The notes below the pieces were generated by a model. That model was not told where the DNA came from, made no database searches, and worked only from the letters and a program-made list of their open reading frames with translations. A stretch of DNA of 64,000 nucleotides from Flavisolibacter longurius (GTDB lineage: Bacteria > Bacteroidota > Bacteroidia > Chitinophagales > Chitinophagaceae), in NCBI GenBank assembly GCA_014163555.1, contig JACJGO010000012.1:1-64000 (forward strand). Reading direction: 5' to 3'. Position 1 is the first letter of the stretch. Each line of letters begins with the position of its first letter. The position numbers were made by a program, and so were the translations under genes. Below are positions 51,625-60,712 of the stretch, piece after piece.

Positions 51625-53661
51625 ATGCAAAACAATGCTTTCCATCTAAAAATAAACTTCTTGTTGGTAAGCGTTACGTTTCCGTCGCGGATGCTTTTAT
51701 TGAGTTTGCCGGTAATGATGATGATTGCCTGTACTTCAGGGAGTCTCATAAATACTAAGACTGCGGTGGCAGAGGCGAATGCGCCGGAAGCCATGTGCAA
51801 CCAGATTGTTCGTTATCATATTGAGAAGGCCTTTGTAACGAATGAAAACGGAGGAGAAAAGGAAGACAACACGTCTGTTACGTTAACTGTTGTCCCCGGC
51901 GAAAACCATATGCTTTTGACGGATGTCAAAAGTGGCAAGACCCAAAAAACAGTAATGCAAACAAAAAGCTGTAGTCTGACAGCGGGAATGAAGAGCGGTA
52001 ATGCCGAATATGAATTTATAGAAACGGATCGACTGCCAGACGGAACCACAAGGGAAACAACCTTGCAAATTAAATTGCAGGCCAGCAATGGAGTGGTACA
52101 ATTTTCCTTTTTGGCTCTTGGAAAGAAGGGAGGAATGAAAGCAGCTGTCACCCATTGGGAGACGCTAAAAGAATTAGATAAAGAAGCAACAGTAGCAGAA
52201 AAGCCCGAAGCTTCAGATGGCGGCTGGAGCATCGATGCCAGCAGAAAAATATTCAGTAAAGACTCAATCGTAAAAGGGGATTACACACTCCTGTTTTATG
52301 TACAGTCGCCCAATTTTGACAGCACGCTAAAAAGACGGATGATAGAAACCTTTTTCAAAGTTTATCCAAAACAGGTGGCACACTACAACCCACAGGCTCC
52401 CAAAACAGTTGTTTTTTTAGTTGATCCAACTTACCAGGGTGTTGCCGCTGCACTTGGTAACATGGTGCGTTTCAGCCCGGAGTGGTTTGCCCAAAACCCG
52501 GAAGATATAGACGTGGTCACCCACGAGGTGATGCATGTGGTGCAGGGGTATAATTACGCCACAGTGCCCTTCTGGGTAACCGAAGGCATTGCCGATTACG
52601 GGAGGGCTGTTTATGGTGTCAACAATGAAAAAGCAAAGTGGGAATTGCTAAAGCCTTTTGCGCAAAGTCATTTCCAGGATGGCTATAAAATCACGGCCCG
52701 TTTTTTCGTTTGGCTGGAAGAGCAATACAAGGTAAAGTTTGTTAAAGATCTAAACGGGATTGCAGCTGCTGGTACTTATACGAACACTTTCTGGAATGCA
52801 AGGTTTAGCAAAAGTGTAGAAGAACTATGGGATGAATACCGTTTGGCAAATAACCTTGAGCCGCAGCCACCGACTGTTTCTAAAGTAAATCTAATTGTCA
52901 TCGACCAAGCGTTGGATAGTGTGCTGAAGGAATATGCAGCCAAGGATGCTCAGGTGAAGAACAAATTTGAGGTTTCCGGTGAAATGGTGTTCGGGCCGAA
53001 TGTTTTCCTACCTCCCAACTACACGGAGGGGAGAGGTGATTATCTCAGTTGGTATAGCCACCCAGCTTTTGCCGACAGGCGGCATACACTCATAAACCGA
53101 TCGGTTGGATCAGCCCTGAAATTTGCTTATGGAAATTCTAAAATGGCGGTTGTCTACGACTCTGCCAGGTTGTTTCCTGCACTTGACGAGACGATTTTTA
53201 AAAAGCGTTATTGCTTTGATATTATTGTGCCGGGAGAAAAGGAAGATGAACTTGGCAATATTTTCTTTGCCAAAATCAAAGAGCATTTTAAAATTACTAC
53301 ACGCATCGATTCCCTGGAACAAACAGTTCTTGTTTTAAAAAAAGTAGAGGGATTTGTATTTGCTGAACCGGATATGAAAGCATTTCAGAATAAAGCGAAT
53401 CCGGTTTACGAATTGTTTATGCAGGGGATTATGAATCCACACAGGCTCATTTTCAGCAAACTTAATTCATTTACATCACTGCCGATTATAGATGAAACTG
53501 GGTTGGTTAAAGCCTATGATTTCGGATTCCGCTCTGACAACAATGATGGGGTTTTAGCACATGGCACCGAAAGCAAAGAAGTTGCGGAACGTTTGAAACA
53601 GCACGGCTTGCGGCTGGAAAGAGCTATCCGGAAATACCCGGCACTGATCATATCACGCTAA
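51625..53661 (+). CDS. Three-module lipoprotein: PUL lipoprotein domain, BSP metallopeptidase, DUF3738-like
   Basis: This 678-aa protein has a lipoprotein-type signal (VMMMIAC, Cys36). Residues about 45-185 repeat the lipoprotein domain of the preceding gene (MCNQIVRYHIEKA, KSCSLTAGMKSGNAEYE, THWETLK). Residues about 205-415 are a BSP zincin domain (FLVDPTYQGVAAALGNMVRF, HEVMH at 300-304, Glu320 in TEGIADY), closely similar to the C-terminus of the GH92-BSP protein. Residues about 425-678 resemble DUF3738/TIGR03435 (LPIIDETGLVKAYDFGF, then ESKEVAERLKQHGLRLERAI). The active-site residues of the peptidase are intact. The DUF3738 assignment is the weakest part. Confidence 0.78.
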   Translation: MQNNAFHLKINFLLVSVTFPSRMLLLSLPVMMMIACTSGSLINTKTAVAEANAPEAMCNQIVRYHIEKAFVTNENGGEKEDNTSVTLTVVPGENHMLLTDVKSGKTQKTVMQTKSCSLTAGMKSGNAEYEFIETDRLPDGTTRETTLQIKLQASNGVVQFSFLALGKKGGMKAAVTHWETLKELDKEATVAEKPEASDGGWSIDASRKIFSKDSIVKGDYTLLFYVQSPNFDSTLKRRMIETFFKVYPKQVAHYNPQAPKTVVFLVDPTYQGVAAALGNMVRFSPEWFAQNPEDIDVVTHEVMHVVQGYNYATVPFWVTEGIADYGRAVYGVNNEKAKWELLKPFAQSHFQDGYKITARFFVWLEEQYKVKFVKDLNGIAAAGTYTNTFWNARFSKSVEELWDEYRLANNLEPQPPTVSKVNLIVIDQALDSVLKEYAAKDAQVKNKFEVSGEMVFGPNVFLPPNYTEGRGDYLSWYSHPAFADRRHTLINRSVGSALKFAYGNSKMAVVYDSARLFPALDETIFKKRYCFDIIVPGEKEDELGNIFFAKIKEHFKITTRIDSLEQTVLVLKKVEGFVFAEPDMKAFQNKANPVYELFMQGIMNPHRLIFSKLNSFTSLPIIDETGLVKAYDFGFRSDNNDGVLAHGTESKEVAERLKQHGLRLERAIRKYPALIISR

Positions 53662-53719
53662 TATTAAAAAATACGACATAAATCCATTGAATAAATACAG
53701 CGGAACTAAAAACACGAAA

Positions 53720-56038
53720 ATGAGTAAGTTGAAAATGAGGTGCCTGTCTTCTCTTTTGGCATTCCTGACAGTGTCCACTCAGGCCCAGAGCGTTCATAAG
53801 AATTACATTCAGTACGTCAACCCCTTTATCGGTACCGAAAAAATGGGTCATACCTATCCCGGTGCCACGGTGCCGTTTGGTGCGGTGCAACTCAGTCCCG
53901 ATACCGATACCATCCCCTATGAAGTAGCTGGCCGTTACAACAAAGACGTGTACAAGTATTGCGCAGGGTATCAGCACACCGACAAAACCATCGTGGGCTT
54001 CAGTCACACGCATTTCAGCGGCACGGGGCATTCTGATTTGGGGGATGTGCTGATCATGCCAACGGTAGGTGCATTGCAGCTGAATCCAGGCGTGGCCTCC
54101 GATCCGGCTTCGGGTTTCCGCTCTGCCTTTTCACACGACAACGAAAAAGCGGAGCCGAACTATTACCGCGTCAAGCTGGATGATGATAACATCGATGCGG
54201 AGATGACCACCACCACCAGGGTGGGCATGCATCGGTACACCTTCAACAAGGGCGGCCAGGGACATATCTTGCTCGATCTTGTTTCTGGTATCTATAATCA
54301 CAACAACAAAAACGTGTGGACCTTTGTCCGTGTAGAAAATGATACGTTAATTACCGGTTATCGCCAGACCAATGGCTGGGCCAAAACCCGGACGGTTTAT
54401 TTTGCCATTGCGCTTTCCAAGCCTTTCAAATCGTTTGGCTACCGCGATGCCGGCGGCAACAACATCTACCGTGGCTTTTGGGGCAAGTTCAATATCCGCA
54501 ACAACTTCCGCGAAATGATCGACCGGCAATTGCGAGCCTATTTCGACATGGATGTAAAAGATGGCGACCAGGTATTGCTGAAAGTGGCGCTATCTCCCGT
54601 GAGCACTGAAGGTGCACTGGCCAACATGCGGGCCGAAGTGCCGCATTGGAATTTTGACAAGGTAAAAAAGGCAGGCCAGGAGGAGTGGAACAAGATGCTT
54701 GGCCGCATCGATATGCAACCGATCGATGAAGCGGAAAGAATCAACTTTTACACGGCTATGTACCATGCCTTTTTAGGGCCCACGGTGTATGGTGATGTAG
54801 ATGGCCGGTACAAAGGGCTTGATCAGAATATTCATACCGCAAAAGGCTTTACCAATTACACAACCTTTTCACTTTGGGATACGTACCGTGCCCTGCACCC
54901 ACTGTTTACCATCATCAATACAAAACGCAACAGCGATATGGTTCGTTCTATGCTGGAGCATTACCGGCAAAGTGCCCACAGCATGCTGCCGGTATGGAGC
55001 CATTATGCCAACGAAAACTGGTGCATGATCGGGTACCACAGCGTGCCCGTGATTGCCGATGCGGTAATGAAAAGCGCCACTACCGTTGATGCACATGCGC
55101 TTTTGGACGCTTGTGTAACAACGGCCCGCAACCGGCAGTACGAAGGCCTGGAATGGTACATGCAGATGGGTTATGTGCCGGAAGATAAGAGCAGCAGTTC
55201 CGTTTCCAAAACGCTGGAATATGCCTACGACGACTGGTGCATTGCACAGATGGCAAAAAAGCTGGGACGAAAGGCCATATATGAGGAGTTCTTAAAGCGG
55301 TCGCAGTATTACAAGAATGTGTATGATGCGTCGACCGGTTTTATGCGGCCGCGCCTTGCCGATGGAAGCTTTAAAAAAGAGTTTGATGTGCTCAATACCC
55401 ACCAAGCCGGATTCATCGAAGGCAATGCCTGGAACTACAGCTTGTATGTGCCGCACGACCCCGCCGAAATGATTCGCATGATGGGCGGCAAAGAGCAATT
55501 TGCAGCGCACCTCGACTCCCTTTTTACCATGGACCTTCCGGATAAATATTTTGCCGAAACGGAAGACATTACCCGTGAAGGGATCATTGGCAACTATGTG
55601 CACGGCAACGAACCTTCGCACCACGTGGCTTATCTTTTCAACTGGACGGGCCATCCCTGGAAGACACAAGAAAAGGTGCGGATGATCATCCCGAAAATGT
55701 ACAAGCCCACGGTGGATGGACTGGGCGGAAACGATGACTGCGGGCAGATGAGCGCCTGGTATCTTTTCAGTGCTCTGGGCTTTTACCCGGTGGCACCCGC
55801 TTCCGGCGAATACAGCATCGGCAGCCCACTGGTAAAATCCGCGACCATCAAATTGGAAAACGGAAAACAGTTTTCCATTGAAGCCAAAAACCAAAGCAAG
55901 GAAAATGTGTATGTGCAGGGAGTAACCCTGAATGGTGTGCCGCTGAAAAAACCGGTTCTGCTTCACAGCGAGTTGATGAAGGGAGGGAAGATGGTGTTCC
56001 GGATGGGAGCAGCGCCGAACAAAACATTGTTCAACTAA
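53720..56038 (+). CDS. GH92 alpha-1,2/1,3/1,6-mannosidase
   Basis: This 772-aa secreted exo-mannosidase (signal ending TVSTQAQ) has the GH92 landmarks QYVNPFIGTEKMGHTYPGAT, FSHTHFSGTGHSDLGDV, FSLWDTYRALHPL, GNEPSHHVAYLFNWTGHPW (Glu631 in the usual catalytic-acid position), GNDDCGQMSAWYLFSALGFY and YSIGSPLVKSATI. GH92 enzymes are Ca-dependent and invert the anomeric centre of alpha-mannosides in N-glycans and fungal mannans. The ATG at 53720 leads directly into the signal peptide; an upstream TTG at 53687 is less likely. It lies 58 bp after the three-module protein. Confidence 0.95.
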   Translation: MSKLKMRCLSSLLAFLTVSTQAQSVHKNYIQYVNPFIGTEKMGHTYPGATVPFGAVQLSPDTDTIPYEVAGRYNKDVYKYCAGYQHTDKTIVGFSHTHFSGTGHSDLGDVLIMPTVGALQLNPGVASDPASGFRSAFSHDNEKAEPNYYRVKLDDDNIDAEMTTTTRVGMHRYTFNKGGQGHILLDLVSGIYNHNNKNVWTFVRVENDTLITGYRQTNGWAKTRTVYFAIALSKPFKSFGYRDAGGNNIYRGFWGKFNIRNNFREMIDRQLRAYFDMDVKDGDQVLLKVALSPVSTEGALANMRAEVPHWNFDKVKKAGQEEWNKMLGRIDMQPIDEAERINFYTAMYHAFLGPTVYGDVDGRYKGLDQNIHTAKGFTNYTTFSLWDTYRALHPLFTIINTKRNSDMVRSMLEHYRQSAHSMLPVWSHYANENWCMIGYHSVPVIADAVMKSATTVDAHALLDACVTTARNRQYEGLEWYMQMGYVPEDKSSSSVSKTLEYAYDDWCIAQMAKKLGRKAIYEEFLKRSQYYKNVYDASTGFMRPRLADGSFKKEFDVLNTHQAGFIEGNAWNYSLYVPHDPAEMIRMMGGKEQFAAHLDSLFTMDLPDKYFAETEDITREGIIGNYVHGNEPSHHVAYLFNWTGHPWKTQEKVRMIIPKMYKPTVDGLGGNDDCGQMSAWYLFSALGFYPVAPASGEYSIGSPLVKSATIKLENGKQFSIEAKNQSKENVYVQGVTLNGVPLKKPVLLHSELMKGGKMVFRMGAAPNKTLFN

Positions 56039-56050
56039 ATCAAACTGAAT

Positions 56051-56634
56051 ATGCATTTTAAATTTCTCCTGCTGCTGCTGGTAAGTACGATGAACACATG
56101 GTCGCAAACACCGTTTACGAATTTTTTAAAAAATACGTGGAAACAAAAGGCGTAGAGGTGGAACAGCAAAACATGAACAATCAAAACGTACAAGGCAAAG
56201 CCGATAAACCTTCCGTCATTTACGCTGCGATGAAAACGGTTACGGTAGATCATGAATATCCCAGCGTTTTGAAAGCATTCAGGAGAAGTGTGGAGGGCTT
56301 GTTGAACAAAAGTTATACCCTGGTTTCGTTTACAAAAGATGCCGACAACGAAGACATTAACAAAGTGTACAAATTCATTAAAGACAGCACCGTAGAAATG
56401 GTGCATTACCAAAAAGAGGAAGACCAGGTTACCCTTCATGTATTTGAAATGGTCTTCAGGAATATAAAAGAAACAGAGCTGAAAACTATGCCCCTGACCA
56501 TTGACGTGAACCAGGGACAAGGAGGAAAGCCAATGAATCTGAATCTTTTTCCATTACAGCAGGGAAATCAAGGCAACCAGTTTGTGCCAAAAACGGATTC
56601 AACACAGCGAAGCAGTCAGGGTAGCTTTCGTTGA
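56051..56634 (+). CDS. Secreted protein of unknown family, split by a -1 frameshift
   Basis: The ATG at 56051 (12 bp after the GH92 stop) starts a good signal peptide (FLLLLLVSTMNTWSQ) that runs into TAG at 56153. A second frame, one base back, is open from 56098 to 56634 and carries the body (YVETKGVEVEQQ, SVIYAAMKTVTVDHEYPSVL, VEMVHYQKEEDQVTLHVFE) but starts without a signal peptide. The two overlap at TTTTTTAAAAAA (56122-56133), which contains the heptamer T-TTA-AAA in the first frame. A -1 shift there joins signal peptide and body. It could be a programmed shift, slippage on the homopolymers, a real 1-nt mutation or a sequencing error. Domain function is unknown. Confidence 0.65.
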
Positions 56635-56725
56635 TTATATCCATTGATTTACCCCGCAGTGACGGCAAGTGGAATGGGCCGTGGGTTCAGAATGGATCTT
56701 GTCGTAAAATAAAAAGAAGGTGACG

Positions 56726-57259
56726 ATGATAACAATGGCTGTAAACAAGAAAGCAGGATGGGCGCCTGCATATATCATAATCCTTGTCATTGTGGCCTCC
56801 TGTTCGTCGGCAAAAAACAGTATGGGAAAAAGTGCAGTTGTACCTGCAATCCCAATGGCCCAAACAAGGAGCCAGGACCTTTGCAACCGCACGGTGCGCT
56901 ATTTCATAGACAAGGTACTCATTACGAATGATAACGGAAGTGAAAATGAGGTTGCTTTCAGTGGAACGTTGATAGTAGACCCAATGGGGCGAAAGATTAC
57001 AAATACCCGGACAGAGGGAAAAAGGGAAAGCACAGCGGAGCTAAACCTGGTAAATTGTATCCTCAGTGGTGATATGCAAAATGGCGAAGCGCTTTATGAG
57101 GTTGTGGAAAGTATTGAGCAGGAAAACGGAAATACAACAATACAACGGACCAATCTGAAAATCGAAGTTTTAAAAGGGGTGGTTAATCTGTCAGTTACTT
57201 CAGACAATAAAGCGGGTGGTGTGACAATGATAGCAACCCGGTGGGAGGTCGTGAATTGA
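56726..57259 (+). CDS. PUL-associated lipoprotein, copy 3 of the domain family
   Basis: This 177-aa lipoprotein (IILVIVASC) has the same domain as the gene at 51065 and the N-terminus of the gene at 51625: LCNRTVRYFIDKVLITNDNG, NCILSGDMQNGEALYE with the second conserved Cys, and the closing GGVTMIATRWEVVN. It is more divergent in the middle. The ATG at 56726 follows AAGAAGG with a 5-nt spacer; a GTG at 56720 is possible. It lies between the frameshifted gene and the GH43 gene. Confidence 0.75.
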   Translation: MITMAVNKKAGWAPAYIIILVIVASCSSAKNSMGKSAVVPAIPMAQTRSQDLCNRTVRYFIDKVLITNDNGSENEVAFSGTLIVDPMGRKITNTRTEGKRESTAELNLVNCILSGDMQNGEALYEVVESIEQENGNTTIQRTNLKIEVLKGVVNLSVTSDNKAGGVTMIATRWEVVN

Positions 57260-57367
57260 AAAGCAATAAAATTGCCATACACTTATCTTTAGAAAGTTCA
57301 TTGGTTTTTTCGGATGAAGACGAATTAATTGAAAATTAGAAGTTGATCAAGGTAATAAACAAAACGT

Positions 57368-58402
57368 ATGAAGGTCAAAATTGCATTTTATAGTTTGCTG
57401 GCAATAATAGCTGCTTCCTGTGCTAACAAAACAGTGCCGCAATCCGATGGCAAGCAAACCTCCGGTAATCCCATCTTCCCCGGCTGGTATGCCGATCCCG
57501 AAGCGATCATGATCAGGGACAAGGCATGGGTCTTTCCCACGTTTTCAGCAGCGTACAGAAAACAGGTTTTTATGGATGCATTTTCCAGCAAAGACTTGGT
57601 GAACTGGACAAAACACGAACGCATTGTTGATACCGGCAGCATAAAATGGGCTTACATGGCCATGTGGGCGCCTTCCCTGGTACCGATGGACGGCAAGTAC
57701 TATCTTTTCTTTTCGGCTAACGATATACAAAGTGCTGCCCGCAGAAAAGCGACTGGAGATTCAAACCCGGTAGATGATACCTTGGGTGGTATTGGTATTG
57801 CCGTTGCCGACAAACCCGAAGGACCTTACAAGGATTACCTCGGCAAGCCACTCATCAACCAGTATTACAACGGTGCCCAACCGATCGACCAGACGGTGTT
57901 CCAGGATGTGGATGGACAGTATTATATTTTTTACGGTGGCTGGGGGCGGTGCAACGTCGGAAAATTAAATAAGGACTTTACCGGCCTGGTGCCCTTTGAA
58001 GACGGTAAGCTGGTAAAAGAAGTGACGCCCAAAGGTTACGTGGAAGGGCCTGTGATGTTTCGCAAAAACAACAAGTACTATTTCATGTGGTCGGAAGGCG
58101 GCTGGACCGGTCCCGATTACCGGGTGGCCTATGCTATTGCCGATTCGCCTATGGGACCCTTCGAACGTATCGGTACCATTCTGCAGCAGGATCCCAGCAT
58201 CGCTACCGGTGCTGGTCACCACTCAGTGCTGCAAGTTCCCGGTAAGGACGAATGGTACATTGTTTACCACCGCCGGCCCATACCCAACGAGGGTCGTGAC
58301 CACCGCGTGGTCTGCATCGACAAAATGGAGTTCGATGAAAAGGGCTTTATCAAGCCGGTTAAGATCACCAATGAAGGCGTGAAGAAGGTGAAGCTGAAGT
58401 AA
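57368..58402 (+). CDS. GH43-family glycosidase lipoprotein
   Basis: This 344-aa lipoprotein (IIAASC, Cys18) has a five-bladed propeller of the GH43/F type. The three acidic positions are visible: catalytic base Asp43 in FPGWYADPEAIM, the pKa-modulating Asp in AQPIDQTVFQDVDG, and the acid Glu in GYVEGPVMFRKNNKYY. GH43 enzymes release arabinofuranose, xylose or galactofuranose residues; the subfamily cannot be assigned by eye. Being last in the mannan-type locus, it may remove a furanosyl or other side chain that blocks the mannosidases. A hairpin of 7-nt repeats begins at its stop codon. Confidence 0.88.
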   Translation: MKVKIAFYSLLAIIAASCANKTVPQSDGKQTSGNPIFPGWYADPEAIMIRDKAWVFPTFSAAYRKQVFMDAFSSKDLVNWTKHERIVDTGSIKWAYMAMWAPSLVPMDGKYYLFFSANDIQSAARRKATGDSNPVDDTLGGIGIAVADKPEGPYKDYLGKPLINQYYNGAQPIDQTVFQDVDGQYYIFYGGWGRCNVGKLNKDFTGLVPFEDGKLVKEVTPKGYVEGPVMFRKNNKYYFMWSEGGWTGPDYRVAYAIADSPMGPFERIGTILQQDPSIATGAGHHSVLQVPGKDEWYIVYHRRPIPNEGRDHRVVCIDKMEFDEKGFIKPVKITNEGVKKVKLK

Positions 58403-58474
58403 GCAGTAAGCAGTAGGCAATACGCAGTAGACGGCAGGTTTCTTTACTGCTTACTGCATAGTGCCTACTGCCGG
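58401..58474. repeat. Period-7 repeat hairpin between convergent genes
   Basis: Left units AGCAGTA, AGCAGTA, GGCAATA, CGCAGTA pair in 7-nt register with the right arm (reverse-complement units GCAGTA, GGCACTA, TGCAGTA, AGCAGTA), giving an imperfect stem of about 27 bp. It overlaps the GH43 stop and ends 8 bp before the stop of the convergent kinase gene, so it may act as the terminator. Confidence 0.7.
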
Positions 58475-58482
58475 CTTTTCAA

Positions 58483-60045
58483 TCAGGCGGGCAACAATAC
58501 GGTAAATGTCGCACCCTTACCCGGTTCGCCTTCTGCATAAATAAAGCCTTCATGGTTTTCCGCCACTTTTTTTGCAATGGAAAGGCCTATGCCTGTACCG
58601 GCATATTTTTCCTTTCCATGCAGGCGGGTAAACACCTGAAAGATCTTATCCGCTTCCTCCGGATGAAAGCCGATACCATTATCGGCAATCTGTATGCGGT
58701 GATACTGTTTGTGAGTTGCTGAAGCTTCCAGCGCGGCAGGCAGCGCATCCGGTCCAACCACATCGGCATGAATATGAACCCGCGGCGGTACGCCTTGGCG
58801 GCTGTATTTTAATGCGTTGGTCAGCAGGTTTTGAAACAATTGCTCCAACTGGCGGCGATACCCTTTTACCGTTGGAAGGTTGCCCTTTTCTACAATACCT
58901 TCTTTTTCGGCAACCAGCAGTTCCAGGTCAGAAAGTATGCGGGAAATTTTTTCATTCAGGTCGATTGTTTCGGGTTCCGCTGGCGAATGATTGAGGTGAG
59001 AATATTCCAACAGGTCATCCACAAGCAAGGCCATACGGCCGGCTGCGTTTTCCATCCGTTCGAAAATCATTTTTTCATCTTCAGTGAGCCGGTTGCCAAG
59101 GATCTGGCGCAGCCGGCTGGCAAAGACTTGGATTTTTCGCACCGGCTCTTTCAGGTCGTGCGAAGCTGCCCGGGCAAATTCTTCCAAGGCGGCATTAGAG
59201 CGTAAGAGGTCGGCATTCAGTTGCTGAAGGGTTTTGTTGGTGATCTCAAGTTCGGCGGTTCGCTCTGCCACTTGCTGCTGCAGATTCAGCGCATGCTCTT
59301 TTTGGGCCGTTACATCCTGAACCACGCCAAACGAACCGGTTATAACCGCTTCGGCGTTTCGCTGAACGGTGCCACGGCTGCGCAACCAACGCACTTTATT
59401 GCCGGGCAGGTTCAGTCGCACTTCAAAATCAAAAAAGCCGGTGGTTATACTATCCTCCAAGGCTTTTTCACGGATCGCCAGGTCTTCGGGATGCAAGCGG
59501 TTTAAAAAAGCTTCTATCGGCTGCATTTCCGAAAAGCCAAAAATTTCAAGGGCACGTTTGTCGGCCGTTACAGTTTTATTTTCCCAGTTGGTAGAAAGCA
59601 TGCCCAGCTCACCGGTTTCGAGGGCCAGCACAGTGTGTTTTTTTTCTTCTTCCAGCTTTTGCTGGGCCAGTACGGCTTCTGTAACGTGATGCGCTACGCA
59701 AAAAATTCCGGATGGTTTTGTTTCTTCTGGGGTAATGTAATAAGGCTTGAATACAAGGTTGAAATACCGCGGCTCCCGTACACCGTTAATGAGGATAACT
59801 GAAGGAAAGTTGGTGGTGTAAAACGACTCTCCGGTGCTGCGTACCCGATCCAGTATGGCCAGTAGTCCCTGTTCTTTTGCTTCGGTAAGTGTTTCGCCAA
59901 GCGGTTTGCCCAGGATGGCTTCTGTTCGTCCCAGGAACTGCAGCATTCGCTCATTCACCAGTTCTACGATGTATTGTGGTCCGCTGACGATACAGATGGC
60001 AACAGGCGCCTGCATAAACAAATTCGCCAGGTCGGGGGCTTTCAT
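58483..60045 (-). CDS. Cytosolic PAS-domain sensor histidine kinase
   Basis: This 520-aa kinase has no transmembrane segment. Two PAS domains are seen: about residues 8-125 (LFMQAPVAICIVSGPQYIVE) and about 140-255 (LETGELGMLSTNWENKTVTA, ending GSFGVVQDVTAQKEHA). A coiled linker follows (LNLQQQVAERTAELEITN), then HisKA with ARAASHDLKEPVRKIQVFAS and HATPase_c with NLLTNALKYSRQG, IADNGIGFHPEEADKI and YAGTGIGLSIAKKVAENH. No response regulator is adjacent, so it is an orphan kinase sensing an internal cue. Confidence 0.92.
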   Translation of the reverse strand: MKAPDLANLFMQAPVAICIVSGPQYIVELVNERMLQFLGRTEAILGKPLGETLTEAKEQGLLAILDRVRSTGESFYTTNFPSVILINGVREPRYFNLVFKPYYITPEETKPSGIFCVAHHVTEAVLAQQKLEEEKKHTVLALETGELGMLSTNWENKTVTADKRALEIFGFSEMQPIEAFLNRLHPEDLAIREKALEDSITTGFFDFEVRLNLPGNKVRWLRSRGTVQRNAEAVITGSFGVVQDVTAQKEHALNLQQQVAERTAELEITNKTLQQLNADLLRSNAALEEFARAASHDLKEPVRKIQVFASRLRQILGNRLTEDEKMIFERMENAAGRMALLVDDLLEYSHLNHSPAEPETIDLNEKISRILSDLELLVAEKEGIVEKGNLPTVKGYRRQLEQLFQNLLTNALKYSRQGVPPRVHIHADVVGPDALPAALEASATHKQYHRIQIADNGIGFHPEEADKIFQVFTRLHGKEKYAGTGIGLSIAKKVAENHEGFIYAEGEPGKGATFTVLLPA

Positions 60046-60263
60046 GGTGTGGTGTTTGGTGGAACGAAGATAGGGTGGCCGTGGAGATAATGGTTGGCTG
60101 TTTTTGCGGTAGTGCTTTTTAAAAATTGTTTTCTTACAACAGGTTCGTGTAGGGTGTAAAATGCAAAGATGCTTTACAGTCTTTGGTTCTGTTCTGCCTC
60201 TTTAAGCAGGTGTAAATACAAAGCTGATTACTTCTTCGGACCCGAAAACCAACAGGTGTGGAC

Positions 60264-60710
60264 TTAGTTTTTTTCGGGTATAATAGAGATGCTGCCATCT
60301 TTTTCCAGTACCGCGTATTTGATCTGTTCCATTCGTTCCAATCCATGGGTAAGACGGGCTGCTTCCAGCACATCTTCTTCATCCACCTTGGATTTTTCCA
60401 TTCGTTTGCGCAGCGGCGATCCTTTATCAACAATGATGAGCGGTACGCCGTCACTTGCTTTTTCAAACCATCTCGATTTGCTTTTCAGAAAGGACATCAG
60501 GATGTCTGCCGCCACCAGCGTACTTACCATAATAAAGCAGGCCGCCAAAGAGTAGTCCTCACCAATAAGCGCATCTGTGGTTGTTTCACTGATAATAAGC
60601 AAGAGAACAAAATCAAACGTAGTTGTTTCTTTCAGGCTGCGTTTGCCGGTGATACGGAAAATCAGAAAAACAAACAGGTAAACGGCCAGGCCGCGAATAA
60701 CTGGATTCAT
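60264..60710 (-). CDS. DUF421 (YetF-like) membrane protein
   Basis: This 148-aa protein has two or three N-terminal transmembrane helices (LAVYLFVFLIFRITGKRSL, FDFVLLLIISETTTDALIG, AACFIMVSTLVAADILMSFL). The DUF421 cytosolic domain follows (SDGVPLIIVDKGSPLRKRMEK reduced to GVPLIIVDKGSPLRKRM, KVDEEDVLEAARLTHGLERM, KYAVLEKDGSISIIP). Members are widespread and uncharacterised, with links to spore and stress proteins. It is 2 bp downstream of the next gene on the minus strand, so the two are co-transcribed. Confidence 0.88.
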   Translation of the reverse strand: MNPVIRGLAVYLFVFLIFRITGKRSLKETTTFDFVLLLIISETTTDALIGEDYSLAACFIMVSTLVAADILMSFLKSKSRWFEKASDGVPLIIVDKGSPLRKRMEKSKVDEEDVLEAARLTHGLERMEQIKYAVLEKDGSISIIPEKN

Positions 60711-60712
60711 GG

